From Planctomycetales bacterium ZRK34 (lineage in GTDB: Bacteria > Planctomycetota > Phycisphaerae > Phycisphaerales > Zrk34): 64,000 bases of DNA. Below are positions 1-8,226 of the stretch, one piece after another (positions within the stretch are counted from its first letter, which is position 1; each line of letters begins with the position of its first letter). The stretch is taken from assembly GCA_014873095.1 (NCBI GenBank), contig CP050848.1:744001-808000 (forward strand), written 5' to 3'. The position numbers and the translations under genes were made by a program. The notes under the pieces are model-generated. The model had not been told where the DNA came from. It saw only the letters and a program-made list of their open reading frames with translations, and did not search any database.

Positions 1-86
1 TGACGGTTCTTGGTGACCAGTTCGGGGTCGATCGAATCCAGCCAGAGCTTGGTGCCGGTGGCAATCAATGACTTGAGGCCTGTCAT
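1..86 (-). CDS. Probable transaldolase, N-terminal fragment
   Basis: Only the first 28 codons of a minus-strand gene are inside the window; the rest lies beyond base 1. The start codon is ATG at 86-84. The peptide begins [20 protein letters not shown] and continues PELVTKNR. A 'GTKLWLDS(I/V)DP' type opening is known from single-domain transaldolases of the pentose phosphate pathway, and that is the only reason for the name. With 28 residues no catalytic lysine can be checked, so the call is tentative. The gene is read in the same direction as the kinase upstream of it, about 100 bp away. Confidence 0.45.
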   Translation of the reverse strand, partial: MTGLKSLIATGTKLWLDSIDPELVTKNR

Positions 87-186
87 GGCGATAATCCTTA
101 TGCGTTAGGTGTCCGGATCAGACACGCGGGCTGCGGTCCGCGTGGTCGAGCAACTCATTTGATCATAACGCCACGATGCGACCGCG

Positions 187-1437
187 TCACCTGCTTAGCG
201 CCATCACCATCGCAATCAGAAGAATGATGTTCATCGCCAGGGAAACAATCAATCCCCAGAACACCGGCTGCTGCGCGAGCGGAACCGCCCCGCCGTCGGC
301 GTCGGCGATCATTTCCTCTTCGCCGCCGGAGGACTTTTCGATGTCCGCCAAATAAGCCATGTCAAACGTCTTGCGCGCCTGCATCGGGGCCTGCCCCTCA
401 GCCACGGATCGCAGATCCTCCAGCAGATGGGCCGTGGAGTTGTAACGTTTCTTGCGATCCTTGGCGAGCATGACCTCGATGATCTCGCTGACGCCGGCCG
501 ACAGATCGGGGTTGATGTGGTCCGGCGGCTTGGGCGCTTCACGCAGATGTTTGCGCATCACTTCCGAGGGGCTCTTGCCGGTGAACGGGACGCGCCCGGT
601 GACCATGTTGTAGAACGTCGCGCCCAGACCGTAGATGTCGCAACGGAAGTCGACGTCGACTTCGCCGCGGATCTGTTCGGGGCTGATGTAGTACGGCGTG
701 CCGAAGGCCTTGCCGGACTCGGCCTCGGCGGCTTCGCGGTCCGACACCTGCCGGGCGAGGCCCATGTCGGCCAGCTTGGCGGTGCCGTCGGCGGTTAGCA
801 TGATGTTTTTGGGTTTGACATCGCGGTGGATGAAACCGCGCTCGTGGGCGTGGTTCAGCGCCTCGGCGATCTGGATCACGACCTTCAGCGCATCAGGTTC
901 GCTGTATCGCTTGTGTTCCTGAAGATATTCGCTGACGGACTCGCCTTCGACGTATTCCATCACGAAGTAGTGGCGTCCGCCGGCCTGGCCGACGTCGATC
1001 GCCTGCACGATGTTCGGGTGATTCAGCTTGGCGGCAGCGCGACCCTCGGCGTAAAACCGCTCAACGAATTGTGGGTCTTCATGCGCCCGGCGCGGCAGCA
1101 CCTTGATCGCCACGATGCGGTCCAGGCTCACCTGCTTGGCCTTGTAGACCTTCGCCATGGCGCCTTCGCCGAGCTTCTGCAGCACCTTGTATCCGGGAAT
1201 CTGATCGCCCGCGGAGGAAGCTCGCACCTCGGTCTGCTGGCGGGCGCGCTCAAGCTGACGCGGCGTGGCCACGCCCTGATCCACGAGCAGCTCAACCAGC
1301 TTCTCGATGCGGGCGTCGTCGCCGAGGCCTTTCCAGTGGTTCAGGCATTCGCGCACTTCATCCGCAGTGGCCAGGCCCTGTTCGACCACGACCCGTCCGA
1401 TTGCTGACGCTTCGTTTAGCGAGTGCTCGTCTGCCAT
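187..1437 (-). CDS. Serine/threonine protein kinase with C-terminal membrane anchor
   Basis: A Hanks-type kinase of 416 residues. The order seen is: an N-terminal segment with two related helical motifs (VVVEQGLATADEV and ELLVDQGVATPRQL, residues 15-65); the glycine loop GEGAMAKVYKAK near residue 90; the ATP-binding VAIKVL; the catalytic loop HRDVKPKN; DMGLA in place of DFG; and GTPYYISPEQ in the activation segment. The last 25 residues form one membrane helix, so the kinase domain should face the cytoplasm. I chose ATG at 1437; an in-frame TTG three codons upstream (1446) is the alternative. The target is unknown. It is divergent from the ABC operon, with about 190 bp between the two starts. 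Confidence 0.92.
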   Translation of the reverse strand: MADEHSLNEASAIGRVVVEQGLATADEVRECLNHWKGLGDDARIEKLVELLVDQGVATPRQLERARQQTEVRASSAGDQIPGYKVLQKLGEGAMAKVYKAKQVSLDRIVAIKVLPRRAHEDPQFVERFYAEGRAAAKLNHPNIVQAIDVGQAGGRHYFVMEYVEGESVSEYLQEHKRYSEPDALKVVIQIAEALNHAHERGFIHRDVKPKNIMLTADGTAKLADMGLARQVSDREAAEAESGKAFGTPYYISPEQIRGEVDVDFRCDIYGLGATFYNMVTGRVPFTGKSPSEVMRKHLREAPKPPDHINPDLSAGVSEIIEVMLAKDRKKRYNSTAHLLEDLRSVAEGQAPMQARKTFDMAYLADIEKSSGGEEEMIADADGGAVPLAQQPVFWGLIVSLAMNIILLIAMVMALSR

Positions 1438-1552
1438 GAACTTCAACTTCTTGCAGCGGGAAAATCACAGCCCGCGAACTGGCCACCAGATTCAGTCGTA
1501 ACACGGTAAGTTTGTCCGACGGGGCTGTCAATGCACAATTACCAGACGCGCC

Positions 1553-1581
1553 TTGACATCCCCGCGAGATGGGCTCAAAGT
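1553..1581 (+). promoter_or_regulatory. Candidate sigma-70 promoter for the ABC operon
   Basis: A perfect -35 hexamer TTGACA (1553-1558) is followed after 17 bp by CAAAGT (1576-1581), a poor -10 matching three of six consensus bases. It lies about 50 bp upstream of the ATP-binding protein gene in the divergent gap. Confidence 0.35.
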
Positions 1582-1629
1582 GTCGGACTTCCCCCAGTTT
1601 TCACAACGACGACATGCACTGAGGCAGCC

Positions 1630-2574
1630 ATGATACGTGTACAGAATCTCGTCAAGTACTATGGCCCGACCCTGGCCGTCGACCACTTGGACCTGGATGT
1701 CGAAGCCGGTCAGGTCGTCGGCATTCTCGGGCCCAACGGCGCCGGCAAGTCCACCACCATCCGCATCCTCACCGCCTTCATGCCCCCCACCGCCGGGTCC
1801 GCCTCGGTCAATGGGCACGATGTGCTGACCGACTCCGATGCCGTCCGCCGATCGATCGGGTATCTACCCGAATCCACGCCGCTGTATCCCGAGATGCGCG
1901 TCCGCGAGCAGCTTCACTACTTCGGTCGGCTGCACGGCCTGGATCGCACCGCCCGCAACCGGCGCATCGGCGAGTTGACCGAAGCCTGCGGCCTCGAAGC
2001 CATCCTCGCACGCCCGATCGGCCATCTTTCCAAGGGCAACAAGCAGCGCGTCGGGCTCGCCCAGGCGATGCTGCACGATCCGCCCGTGCTCGTGCTCGAC
2101 GAGCCCACCGCCGGACTCGACCCCACGCAAATCACCGAGGTCCGCAAACTGATCCTCCGCCTGGCCGAGTCGAAAACGATTCTGCTGTCGACGCACATCC
2201 TGCCGGAGGTTGAAAAGACCTGCCAGCGCGTGGTGATCATCAACCGCGGGCGCGTCGTCGCCCAGGGCGAACCCGAAGAGCTCAAACAGCGCGTCCGAAG
2301 CGCCTCGCGTGTCGTCGTCGATGTCAAGGCGCCGGTCGAGCAGGTCAAAGCAGCGTTCGAAAAAATCCAGTCCGTGCAGGACGTCGAGGCTTACAACGAC
2401 CAAGGCTGGACCCTCGCGGCCGTCACCGCCCGTGACAACGTCGACATCCGCGAGATCCTCGCCGACGCCATCGTCGAAAACCGCTGGTCCTTCCGCGAGA
2501 TGACCTATGAGACGGCCAGCCTGGAAGAGTACTTCATTCAGATCACCAGCGCCGCGAACATCGAAGCCGCGTGA
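1630..2574 (+). CDS. ABC transporter ATP-binding protein (GldA-like)
   Basis: ATPase subunit of an export-type ABC system, 314 residues. Visible are the Walker A GPNGAGKST, the signature LSKGNKQRVGLAQ, Walker B VLVLDEPTAGLDP and the H-loop STHILPEV, followed by a C-terminal region of about 90 residues as in the GldA/NatA group. I took ATG at 1630 because MIRVQNLVKYYG is the usual beginning; the frame is open about 100 bp further upstream. It is the first gene of four read together (ATPase, permease, GldG-like, DUF4340). In Bacteroidota the related GldAFG set is needed for gliding; in planctomycetes the same set is common but its cargo is not known. Confidence 0.93.
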   Translation: MIRVQNLVKYYGPTLAVDHLDLDVEAGQVVGILGPNGAGKSTTIRILTAFMPPTAGSASVNGHDVLTDSDAVRRSIGYLPESTPLYPEMRVREQLHYFGRLHGLDRTARNRRIGELTEACGLEAILARPIGHLSKGNKQRVGLAQAMLHDPPVLVLDEPTAGLDPTQITEVRKLILRLAESKTILLSTHILPEVEKTCQRVVIINRGRVVAQGEPEELKQRVRSASRVVVDVKAPVEQVKAAFEKIQSVQDVEAYNDQGWTLAAVTARDNVDIREILADAIVENRWSFREMTYETASLEEYFIQITSAANIEAA

Positions 2575-2594
2575 TGCAAGTGGAGCATTGAATC

Positions 2595-3311
2595 ATGAGC
2601 AACACCCTGGCCATAGCACGCCGCGAACTGTCCAGCTTCTTCTTCTCGCCAATCGCCTACCTGGTGATGTGCGGGTTCCTCATGCTCAGCGGTCTGTTTT
2701 TCATGCTGACCGTCTTTGCAACCGGGCAGCCGGCGGAGATGCGCAACCTGTTTTTCTGGATGGTGTGGATACTCATCATCGTCGTGCCCGCGATCAGCAT
2801 GCGGCTGGTTTCCGAAGAACTGCGCAGCGGAACCATCGAATCGCTGATGACCTCGCCGATCAGTGACGTGCAGGTGATCCTCGGCAAGTGGCTGGGCGGG
2901 TTGATGTTTTTCGTGGCGCTGCTGGCGACGACGCTGAGTCTCGTCTTTGTGCTGGCGCTGTGGTCGCAACCGGACTACGGCCCGGTCTTCACCGGCTACC
3001 TCGGGCTCATCCTCGTCGGCGGACTGTACATGGCCATCGGCACCTTCGCTTCCGTGCTGACGCGCAACCAGATCATCGCCTTCCTGCTGACGATCTTTCT
3101 GATTCTGCTGTTGACGGTCGTGACATATTTTCTGCCGCGACTGCTGCCGCCGGAGTGGTCCGCCGCGGCGTATTACCTGAACGTCAACGAGCAGTACGAC
3201 GACTTTTCCAAAGGCCTGATCGACACCAGTAATTTCGTCTACTTCATCAGCGGCATCGCGCTGTTCCTCGTCCTCGCCGTCAAGGCGCTGGAAAGCCGCA
3301 AGTGGAGATAA
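2595..3311 (+). CDS. ABC transporter permease (GldF-like)
   Basis: A membrane protein of 238 residues with about six hydrophobic helices, typical of the ABC-2 type permease partner of GldA-like ATPases. The N-terminus MSNTLAIARRELSSFFFSPI and the later SMRLVSEELRSGTIESLMTS match the pattern seen in this family: a cytoplasmic 'REL..YF.SP' entry helix and an 'E...GT.E.L...P' loop. It starts 20 bp after the ATPase gene and ends three bases before the GldG-like gene, so the three are almost certainly one transcript. The transported substrate cannot be told from sequence. Confidence 0.9.
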   Translation: MSNTLAIARRELSSFFFSPIAYLVMCGFLMLSGLFFMLTVFATGQPAEMRNLFFWMVWILIIVVPAISMRLVSEELRSGTIESLMTSPISDVQVILGKWLGGLMFFVALLATTLSLVFVLALWSQPDYGPVFTGYLGLILVGGLYMAIGTFASVLTRNQIIAFLLTIFLILLLTVVTYFLPRLLPPEWSAAAYYLNVNEQYDDFSKGLIDTSNFVYFISGIALFLVLAVKALESRKWR

Positions 3312-3314
3312 ACC

Positions 3315-5423
3315 ATGAGTGAACACACCACGCCATCACAGCATCAACGCTGGATCAAGTACGGCCTGAACGTCGCCGTGCTCATCCTCGCGACGCTCAC
3401 GATCATCATCCTGGTCAACTGGATGGGCTACCGCCACTTTCAGCGCTTCGACCTGACGCGCACGCGCCAGTACTCGCTGAGCCCGCAGACCACGAATCTG
3501 CTGCAGGATCTCGACACCGACATCACCGTCACGACGTTCTACTCCGCCGGCAGCGCCCAGTCGGGTCTGCTGCAGCGCGTCGATGACCTGCTGGCTGAAT
3601 ACACCCGCCGCAGCACGCGCATCGATGTCAAACACATCGACCCCGCGGCCAGCCCCGAGCTGCGCGACAAGTACATCACGAAGCTCAAAACACGCTACCA
3701 GAGCGAACTGGACAAGGCGTCGGGGGCGTTTGGCGATGTAGCCAAAACCTACGATGCGATCCGGCAGTTCGCCAGCGGGCAGGTTCAGACGCTGCCGGGC
3801 ATTCTGGTGGAGCTTCCCGCCAGCGACCGCACGACCCCGCTGCTGTTCAAACAACTGGTCGAAATCTTTCAGCGGCTGGATGACAGTCTGACCAACGCGC
3901 AGAAGCAGATCGAATCGGCGATGAAGGAGTCGATGCCGGACTACCAGGGCGCTGTGGCCGTGGCGCGTCGTCCGTTGACGCAGCTTTCATCCGGCGTGCT
4001 GGACGTTGCGGTCGAACGTTTTCAGCGTGCGGTCAACGACCCGAACATGCCCGACAAGGCCAAGGACGCCCTGCTCGGTCTGATCAAACCCTACAAGGAC
4101 ATGCGCCTTCAGATTCAGGATGCGTCCGGCCGCCTCGACGCGGTCGAAACCCCCGAGTACGACCGGGTGCGCAACAGCCTGATGCAGTCCAACTGCGTGA
4201 TCGTGACCATCCCCGGCGAGCAAGCCAAAGAACATGCCGACGAGACGCACGGCGTGGTCGTGCTGACCCTCGACGAGATTTACCCGAACCTGATCCGTGC
4301 GGAGATGACACGCGGCGAGGTCATGCCCGAAGAAGGCTACAAGGGCGAAGAGACGATCACCGGTGCGATCCTCCGCCTGACGTTGCGTCACAATGCGCGC
4401 GTGGTGTTCATCAATCCCTCGCCGCAGTCGGTGCTCAGCGGGCGGGGCAATCCACAGATCAGTTTCATGCAGGTGGCTGAACGTTTGCGCCGGATGAACT
4501 TCGATGTCGACGAATGGCAGCCCGGCGGGTCGATGGGCCCGATGGGTCAGCCGATGCCGCCCCAGCCGGCGCCGGTCGCTGAGGAAGGCGAAACGCTGGT
4601 GTACATCGTGCTGCCCGTGCCGCCGCCGAATCCGCAGCGGCCGACTCAGCCGATGGGTCCGATGATCGCACAGGCCGTCAAGGCGCACCTGGACGCCGGG
4701 CAGCCGGCGATGGTGTTCGCGGCGCCGAGTTCGATGATGAACTTCGGCCAGCCGGACCCGCTCGTCGAGATGATCAAACCCTACGGCCTGACGATCGACA
4801 CCGGGCGATTGATCATGCGTCATGTGCCCGGCCGCAACGGGCAGCTTCAGGCCGACAACCAGCTCATCCTCAACACCTGGCCGACGGATCATGCGATCTC
4901 CAAAGCCGCCAGTGGATTGCAGGGGCTGATGCTTCAGGCGATGCCGATCGAACTGTCGTCGAATCCCCCGGAAGGTGAACATCTTTGGCCGCTTATCGAA
5001 AGCCCTGCTGACACCTGGGCAGACACCGACTACATGCGTCCGGCCCAGGCGACCAAGGGCGAGGACGATCCGACCGGACCGTTCGTCGTCGGCGCCGCAG
5101 TCGAGAAAGACAAGCTTCGCCTGATCGCCATCGCCGATGCCAGCTTCGCCGTCGACGGCGTGACGCAGTACGGCCCGCGCGATCTGTTCGGCAACACACT
5201 GTTTTCCCGCTTCCCCGGCAACAGCGAAGTGTTCGTCAACAGCGTGTACTGGCTGGCCGGGCTCGATCGCCTGATCGCCCCGGGCGCACGCACGCAGGAT
5301 ACGCGCCGCATCGATGCGGTCTCGCGGCCGGCGATGCTGGCGGTGTGGTGGATCACCGTGGCCGGCCTGCCGGCGATGTGTCTGGCGGCCGGCATGATCG
5401 TGTGGGTTGTTCGTCGACGCTGA
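3315..5423 (+). CDS. GldG-like ABC auxiliary protein
   Basis: A 702-residue protein with one membrane helix near residues 15-37 and a second at the extreme C-terminus (about 675-695), leaving a large extracytoplasmic body. After the first helix comes FDLTRTRQYSLSPQT, then a 'TDITVTTFYS' strand: the hallmark opening of the GldG / ABC-type uncharacterised transport domain. A Met- and Pro-rich stretch (residues ~390-450, with repeats of the type PMGQPMPPQPAP) is probably a flexible linker. GldG-family proteins act with the GldA/GldF pair. The gene follows the permease by three bases and precedes the DUF4340 gene by 42. Confidence 0.85.
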   Translation: MSEHTTPSQHQRWIKYGLNVAVLILATLTIIILVNWMGYRHFQRFDLTRTRQYSLSPQTTNLLQDLDTDITVTTFYSAGSAQSGLLQRVDDLLAEYTRRSTRIDVKHIDPAASPELRDKYITKLKTRYQSELDKASGAFGDVAKTYDAIRQFASGQVQTLPGILVELPASDRTTPLLFKQLVEIFQRLDDSLTNAQKQIESAMKESMPDYQGAVAVARRPLTQLSSGVLDVAVERFQRAVNDPNMPDKAKDALLGLIKPYKDMRLQIQDASGRLDAVETPEYDRVRNSLMQSNCVIVTIPGEQAKEHADETHGVVVLTLDEIYPNLIRAEMTRGEVMPEEGYKGEETITGAILRLTLRHNARVVFINPSPQSVLSGRGNPQISFMQVAERLRRMNFDVDEWQPGGSMGPMGQPMPPQPAPVAEEGETLVYIVLPVPPPNPQRPTQPMGPMIAQAVKAHLDAGQPAMVFAAPSSMMNFGQPDPLVEMIKPYGLTIDTGRLIMRHVPGRNGQLQADNQLILNTWPTDHAISKAASGLQGLMLQAMPIELSSNPPEGEHLWPLIESPADTWADTDYMRPAQATKGEDDPTGPFVVGAAVEKDKLRLIAIADASFAVDGVTQYGPRDLFGNTLFSRFPGNSEVFVNSVYWLAGLDRLIAPGARTQDTRRIDAVSRPAMLAVWWITVAGLPAMCLAAGMIVWVVRRR

Positions 5424-5465
5424 GTCGGTCGTTCAGGAATTACGTGAAACCAATCGGATGGTGCG

Positions 5466-7652
5466 ATGAATACCAAGACAACGCTCTTTGTCGTTTTGAT
5501 CGCGATCGCTCTGGCGGTGTACTTCTTCACCGTCGAAACCAAGACCACAACCACGCTCGAGAAAGAACAGCAGTTGGCTCAGCAGGGCCAGGCTGTCGGC
5601 GAGCGTCTGCTGAGCGGCGAGCGGATGCCGCTGAACAAGGTCAAGACGATCAGGCTCAGCGAGCCCGGCCAAAAACCTGTCGTGATCGAGCGCGACGGTG
5701 AAGACTTCCAGCAGGTCGAACCGGTCGTGTACAAGCTGCAGACTTGGGACGCTCAAACTTTCATCGACAGTGCCGGGGCGCTGCGTTACACGTCGAAGTT
5801 CACCCCGACCCAGCGGGATGTGTCGCTTGAAGCGCTGGGGCTGGCGCCTCCGCAGGCGACGTTGACCTACGAAGGCGAAGGCTTTGAACCGGTCACGCTG
5901 ACGCTCGGCAAGCGGGCCGGCTCGGGGCGCGCTTACGTGACGCTCGGCGAGCCCGGTGAATCGTCTACGGTGTATGTCGTCGACGACGCGCTGCACACCG
6001 CGGCGCTCGACAAGCCGGTGCGATCGATGCGTGATCCTGCAATCGCGAGCTTCACCCCCGGCAAGGCGCGTCGCATCGAACTGCAACATGACGATCAGAC
6101 GATCAAGCTGGCGTTTGCTGATGCGCGATGGGCGATATCGAAGCCTGTCCCCGGCCGCGCCGCCACGCAGAAAGTCAATCAGCTCGTGCAGGCGGTGGCC
6201 ATCGCCAGGGCCGGTGAATTTGTCGCTGACAACCCGGAGAATCTCGCAGCATACGGGCTTGATCAACCGTCGACCGTGTTGAAGATCGACGTGGTCGACG
6301 CCGAGGCCGGGGCCGACACAGACGCCGCGGATCAAGCTGAGAAAACCATCACGCACGTGTTGAAGATCGGCAGCCCGACGGACCTGAGCCGCGGCAAGTT
6401 CTTCGCGATGTATGACGACACGCCGACGGTGTTCACGCTGACCAAGGCCGACGTGGACAAACTCAACGTGACCGCCGACGATCTGCGTGACCCAGCGCTG
6501 ACACCCACACCGCGCAGTGATGTGCGCGAGGTCACGCTAGCCAAGCCGGATCAACCCGACGTGCACATGATCAAGTCGCCGGCGTGGTCGTTCGGCGACC
6601 CCAAGCCGACCTACGGGCTCGACGCCGGCGTGATGAACGATCTGCTGGATGCGATCTACAACACCAAGGCGACGTCGTTCGTCGATCTGAGCAACAAGAA
6701 ACTCAAAGCGCCGATCGCCACGATCCGCATGCAGGTGCTGGCGAAGTCAGAACCCGAAACGCTGGCAATCCACGAACACGACAAGGGGCGCCTGCTTGTT
6801 GTGCGCGGCGGCGAATCCGTTGGAGCGGTGGTGCCGATCGAGGCATTGAAACTGGCGATGGAGCCGGCGATCGCGTTTCGTGATCGCACGGTGCTGGACC
6901 TGGCGACGGATCAAATCGCGGCGATCGACCTGCTGCGCAGCGGGAAGTACCCGGCGGAGTATCACCTGAAGCGCGGCCCCGCTCCCGAAGGTGATGACAA
7001 GCCCGGTCCGTGGCAGTTCGCCGGGCATGACGAGGCTGCCGTCAAATCGCTGATCAATCAACTGGCGCCGGTGCGTGCTGCCAAGTGGATGCGCGAGCCG
7101 ATGATGTCGATCCCCGAAGGCGCGGCGCTGACGATCACGACGACCGACGGCAAGACTCATCAGCTGTCGGTTCACCCGGGCGCCCCCGGAATGGCCAGCG
7201 TCGAAGGCATCAAGTCGCAGTTTCAACCGACGCCGGAACTCGTCGCCGCGACCGAAGCTGAGTTACGCGACAAACTCGTGTTCGACGTGGCGGCCGACCA
7301 GATCGCCAAGGTGAGCATCGGTAAGCATGTCATCGAGCGCGACGAAGCGGGCAAGTACACCATGCAAGGCGAAGGCCGCATGGTTGAACAGGTCGTGGCG
7401 GGCATCTGGGATCAACTGGCCAAACTGTCAGCCGACCATTTTGTCGATACCGGTTATGCATCCGGCGATCCGACGACCACGCTTTCGATCACCACGCGAG
7501 ACGGTAAGACGCACACGCTGAAGCTATGGACCGGGTCGAGCCAGACGCCGGTCGCGCAGTTCGACAACACAAGCTTCACCGTTGCGCCGGATGTAGCTGC
7601 CGCGCTGGTTGCGTCGCCGGCGCAGTCGTCGACCAAAGATGCCGCCAAATGA
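5466..7652 (+). CDS. DUF4340-family membrane-anchored protein
   Basis: A 728-residue protein with an N-terminal membrane helix (TTLFVVLIAIALAVYFFTV) and a long extracytoplasmic region. The region contains repeated units of the type 'L....V..I.L..PG....I.R....W' (around residues 55, 190, 360, 470 and 640). This repeated plan is what DUF4340 proteins show, and they commonly sit directly after GldG-like genes, as here. Function is unknown; the position suggests an accessory part of the ABC system. An alanine/serine-rich tail ends the protein. Confidence 0.8.
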   Translation: MNTKTTLFVVLIAIALAVYFFTVETKTTTTLEKEQQLAQQGQAVGERLLSGERMPLNKVKTIRLSEPGQKPVVIERDGEDFQQVEPVVYKLQTWDAQTFIDSAGALRYTSKFTPTQRDVSLEALGLAPPQATLTYEGEGFEPVTLTLGKRAGSGRAYVTLGEPGESSTVYVVDDALHTAALDKPVRSMRDPAIASFTPGKARRIELQHDDQTIKLAFADARWAISKPVPGRAATQKVNQLVQAVAIARAGEFVADNPENLAAYGLDQPSTVLKIDVVDAEAGADTDAADQAEKTITHVLKIGSPTDLSRGKFFAMYDDTPTVFTLTKADVDKLNVTADDLRDPALTPTPRSDVREVTLAKPDQPDVHMIKSPAWSFGDPKPTYGLDAGVMNDLLDAIYNTKATSFVDLSNKKLKAPIATIRMQVLAKSEPETLAIHEHDKGRLLVVRGGESVGAVVPIEALKLAMEPAIAFRDRTVLDLATDQIAAIDLLRSGKYPAEYHLKRGPAPEGDDKPGPWQFAGHDEAAVKSLINQLAPVRAAKWMREPMMSIPEGAALTITTTDGKTHQLSVHPGAPGMASVEGIKSQFQPTPELVAATEAELRDKLVFDVAADQIAKVSIGKHVIERDEAGKYTMQGEGRMVEQVVAGIWDQLAKLSADHFVDTGYASGDPTTTLSITTRDGKTHTLKLWTGSSQTPVAQFDNTSFTVAPDVAAALVASPAQSSTKDAAK

Positions 7653-8147
7653 CGACTGCGGTCAACCTGAATATGAATTTTTCGATAATACCTCGAAAAG
7701 GCCTTGATCCATCACCTGACGCGTGATAAGTTTCGCTCAGGAACGCGGGAGCCACGCTCCCGGCGAGGATCGAGTTTGTGATGATGCACGATATGATGGC
7801 GAATCGACTTCTGCCTGATACGACATGCGGTGCATGCGTATCGGTGTTTGTTGTTCATGGCGAGCGCCGCCATCGCCTTGAAGCTATATGTCGGTCCGCC
7901 ATTTCCGCGCTGTCGTTCCTACCGATCGCGGGGATGTTTCTCGGCCTGTTGACGTTGCGACAACAACGACAACAACAATTCTGATAAGCCGGAGCCGCGT
8001 TTGGCGGCCTTCGCGCTTTACCGTTTCTTAATACGTCATTTGCCATGCAGCAATACTTTGCTTGCGCGCCGATGACACGATCCCACTAATCTGCAGACCC
8101 GCCCGGAGAATGAGATCCCCCCACCGGGCCACCGGAAATTCGCCTCG
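7653..8147. other. Long non-coding gap before PEP-CTERM gene
   Basis: No convincing gene. There are short open frames on both strands (up to 68 codons), but none has a good ribosome binding site plus family resemblance. The gap holds a compact hairpin at 7746-7762, listed separately, and a short run of CAA/ACA repeats around 7955-7980. Confidence 0.5.
7746..7762. repeat. REP-like hairpin with three-base loop
   Basis: CGGGAGC, CAC, GCTCCCG: a perfect seven-base stem on a three-base loop, the same geometry as the other REP-like hairpins in this window. There is no T-tract after it, so it is a poor terminator although it lies 94 bp beyond the DUF4340 gene. Confidence 0.45.
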
Positions 8148-8184
8148 AGCATGATTGTTTCATGCTTGATTTCAGCGCTGAAAT
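8148..8184. promoter_or_regulatory. Two adjacent dyads upstream of PEP-CTERM gene
   Basis: Dyad one is AGCATGA, five bases, TCATGCT (8148-8166). Dyad two is a perfect 16-base palindrome ATTTCAGCGCTGAAAT (8169-8184). They end 42 bp before the start codon at 8227, where a repressor or activator site would sit. No protein can be named as the binder. Confidence 0.4.
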
Positions 8185-8226
8185 GGATTCGGCGCAGGCA
8201 CAACAGTGTTTTCTGAGGAGCTTGTG

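Noticed and set aside
7778..7984. 68-codon frame in the gap before the first PEP-CTERM gene
   Set aside because: No family resemblance, and its C-terminal part is coded by a CAA/ACA repeat; weak ribosome site.
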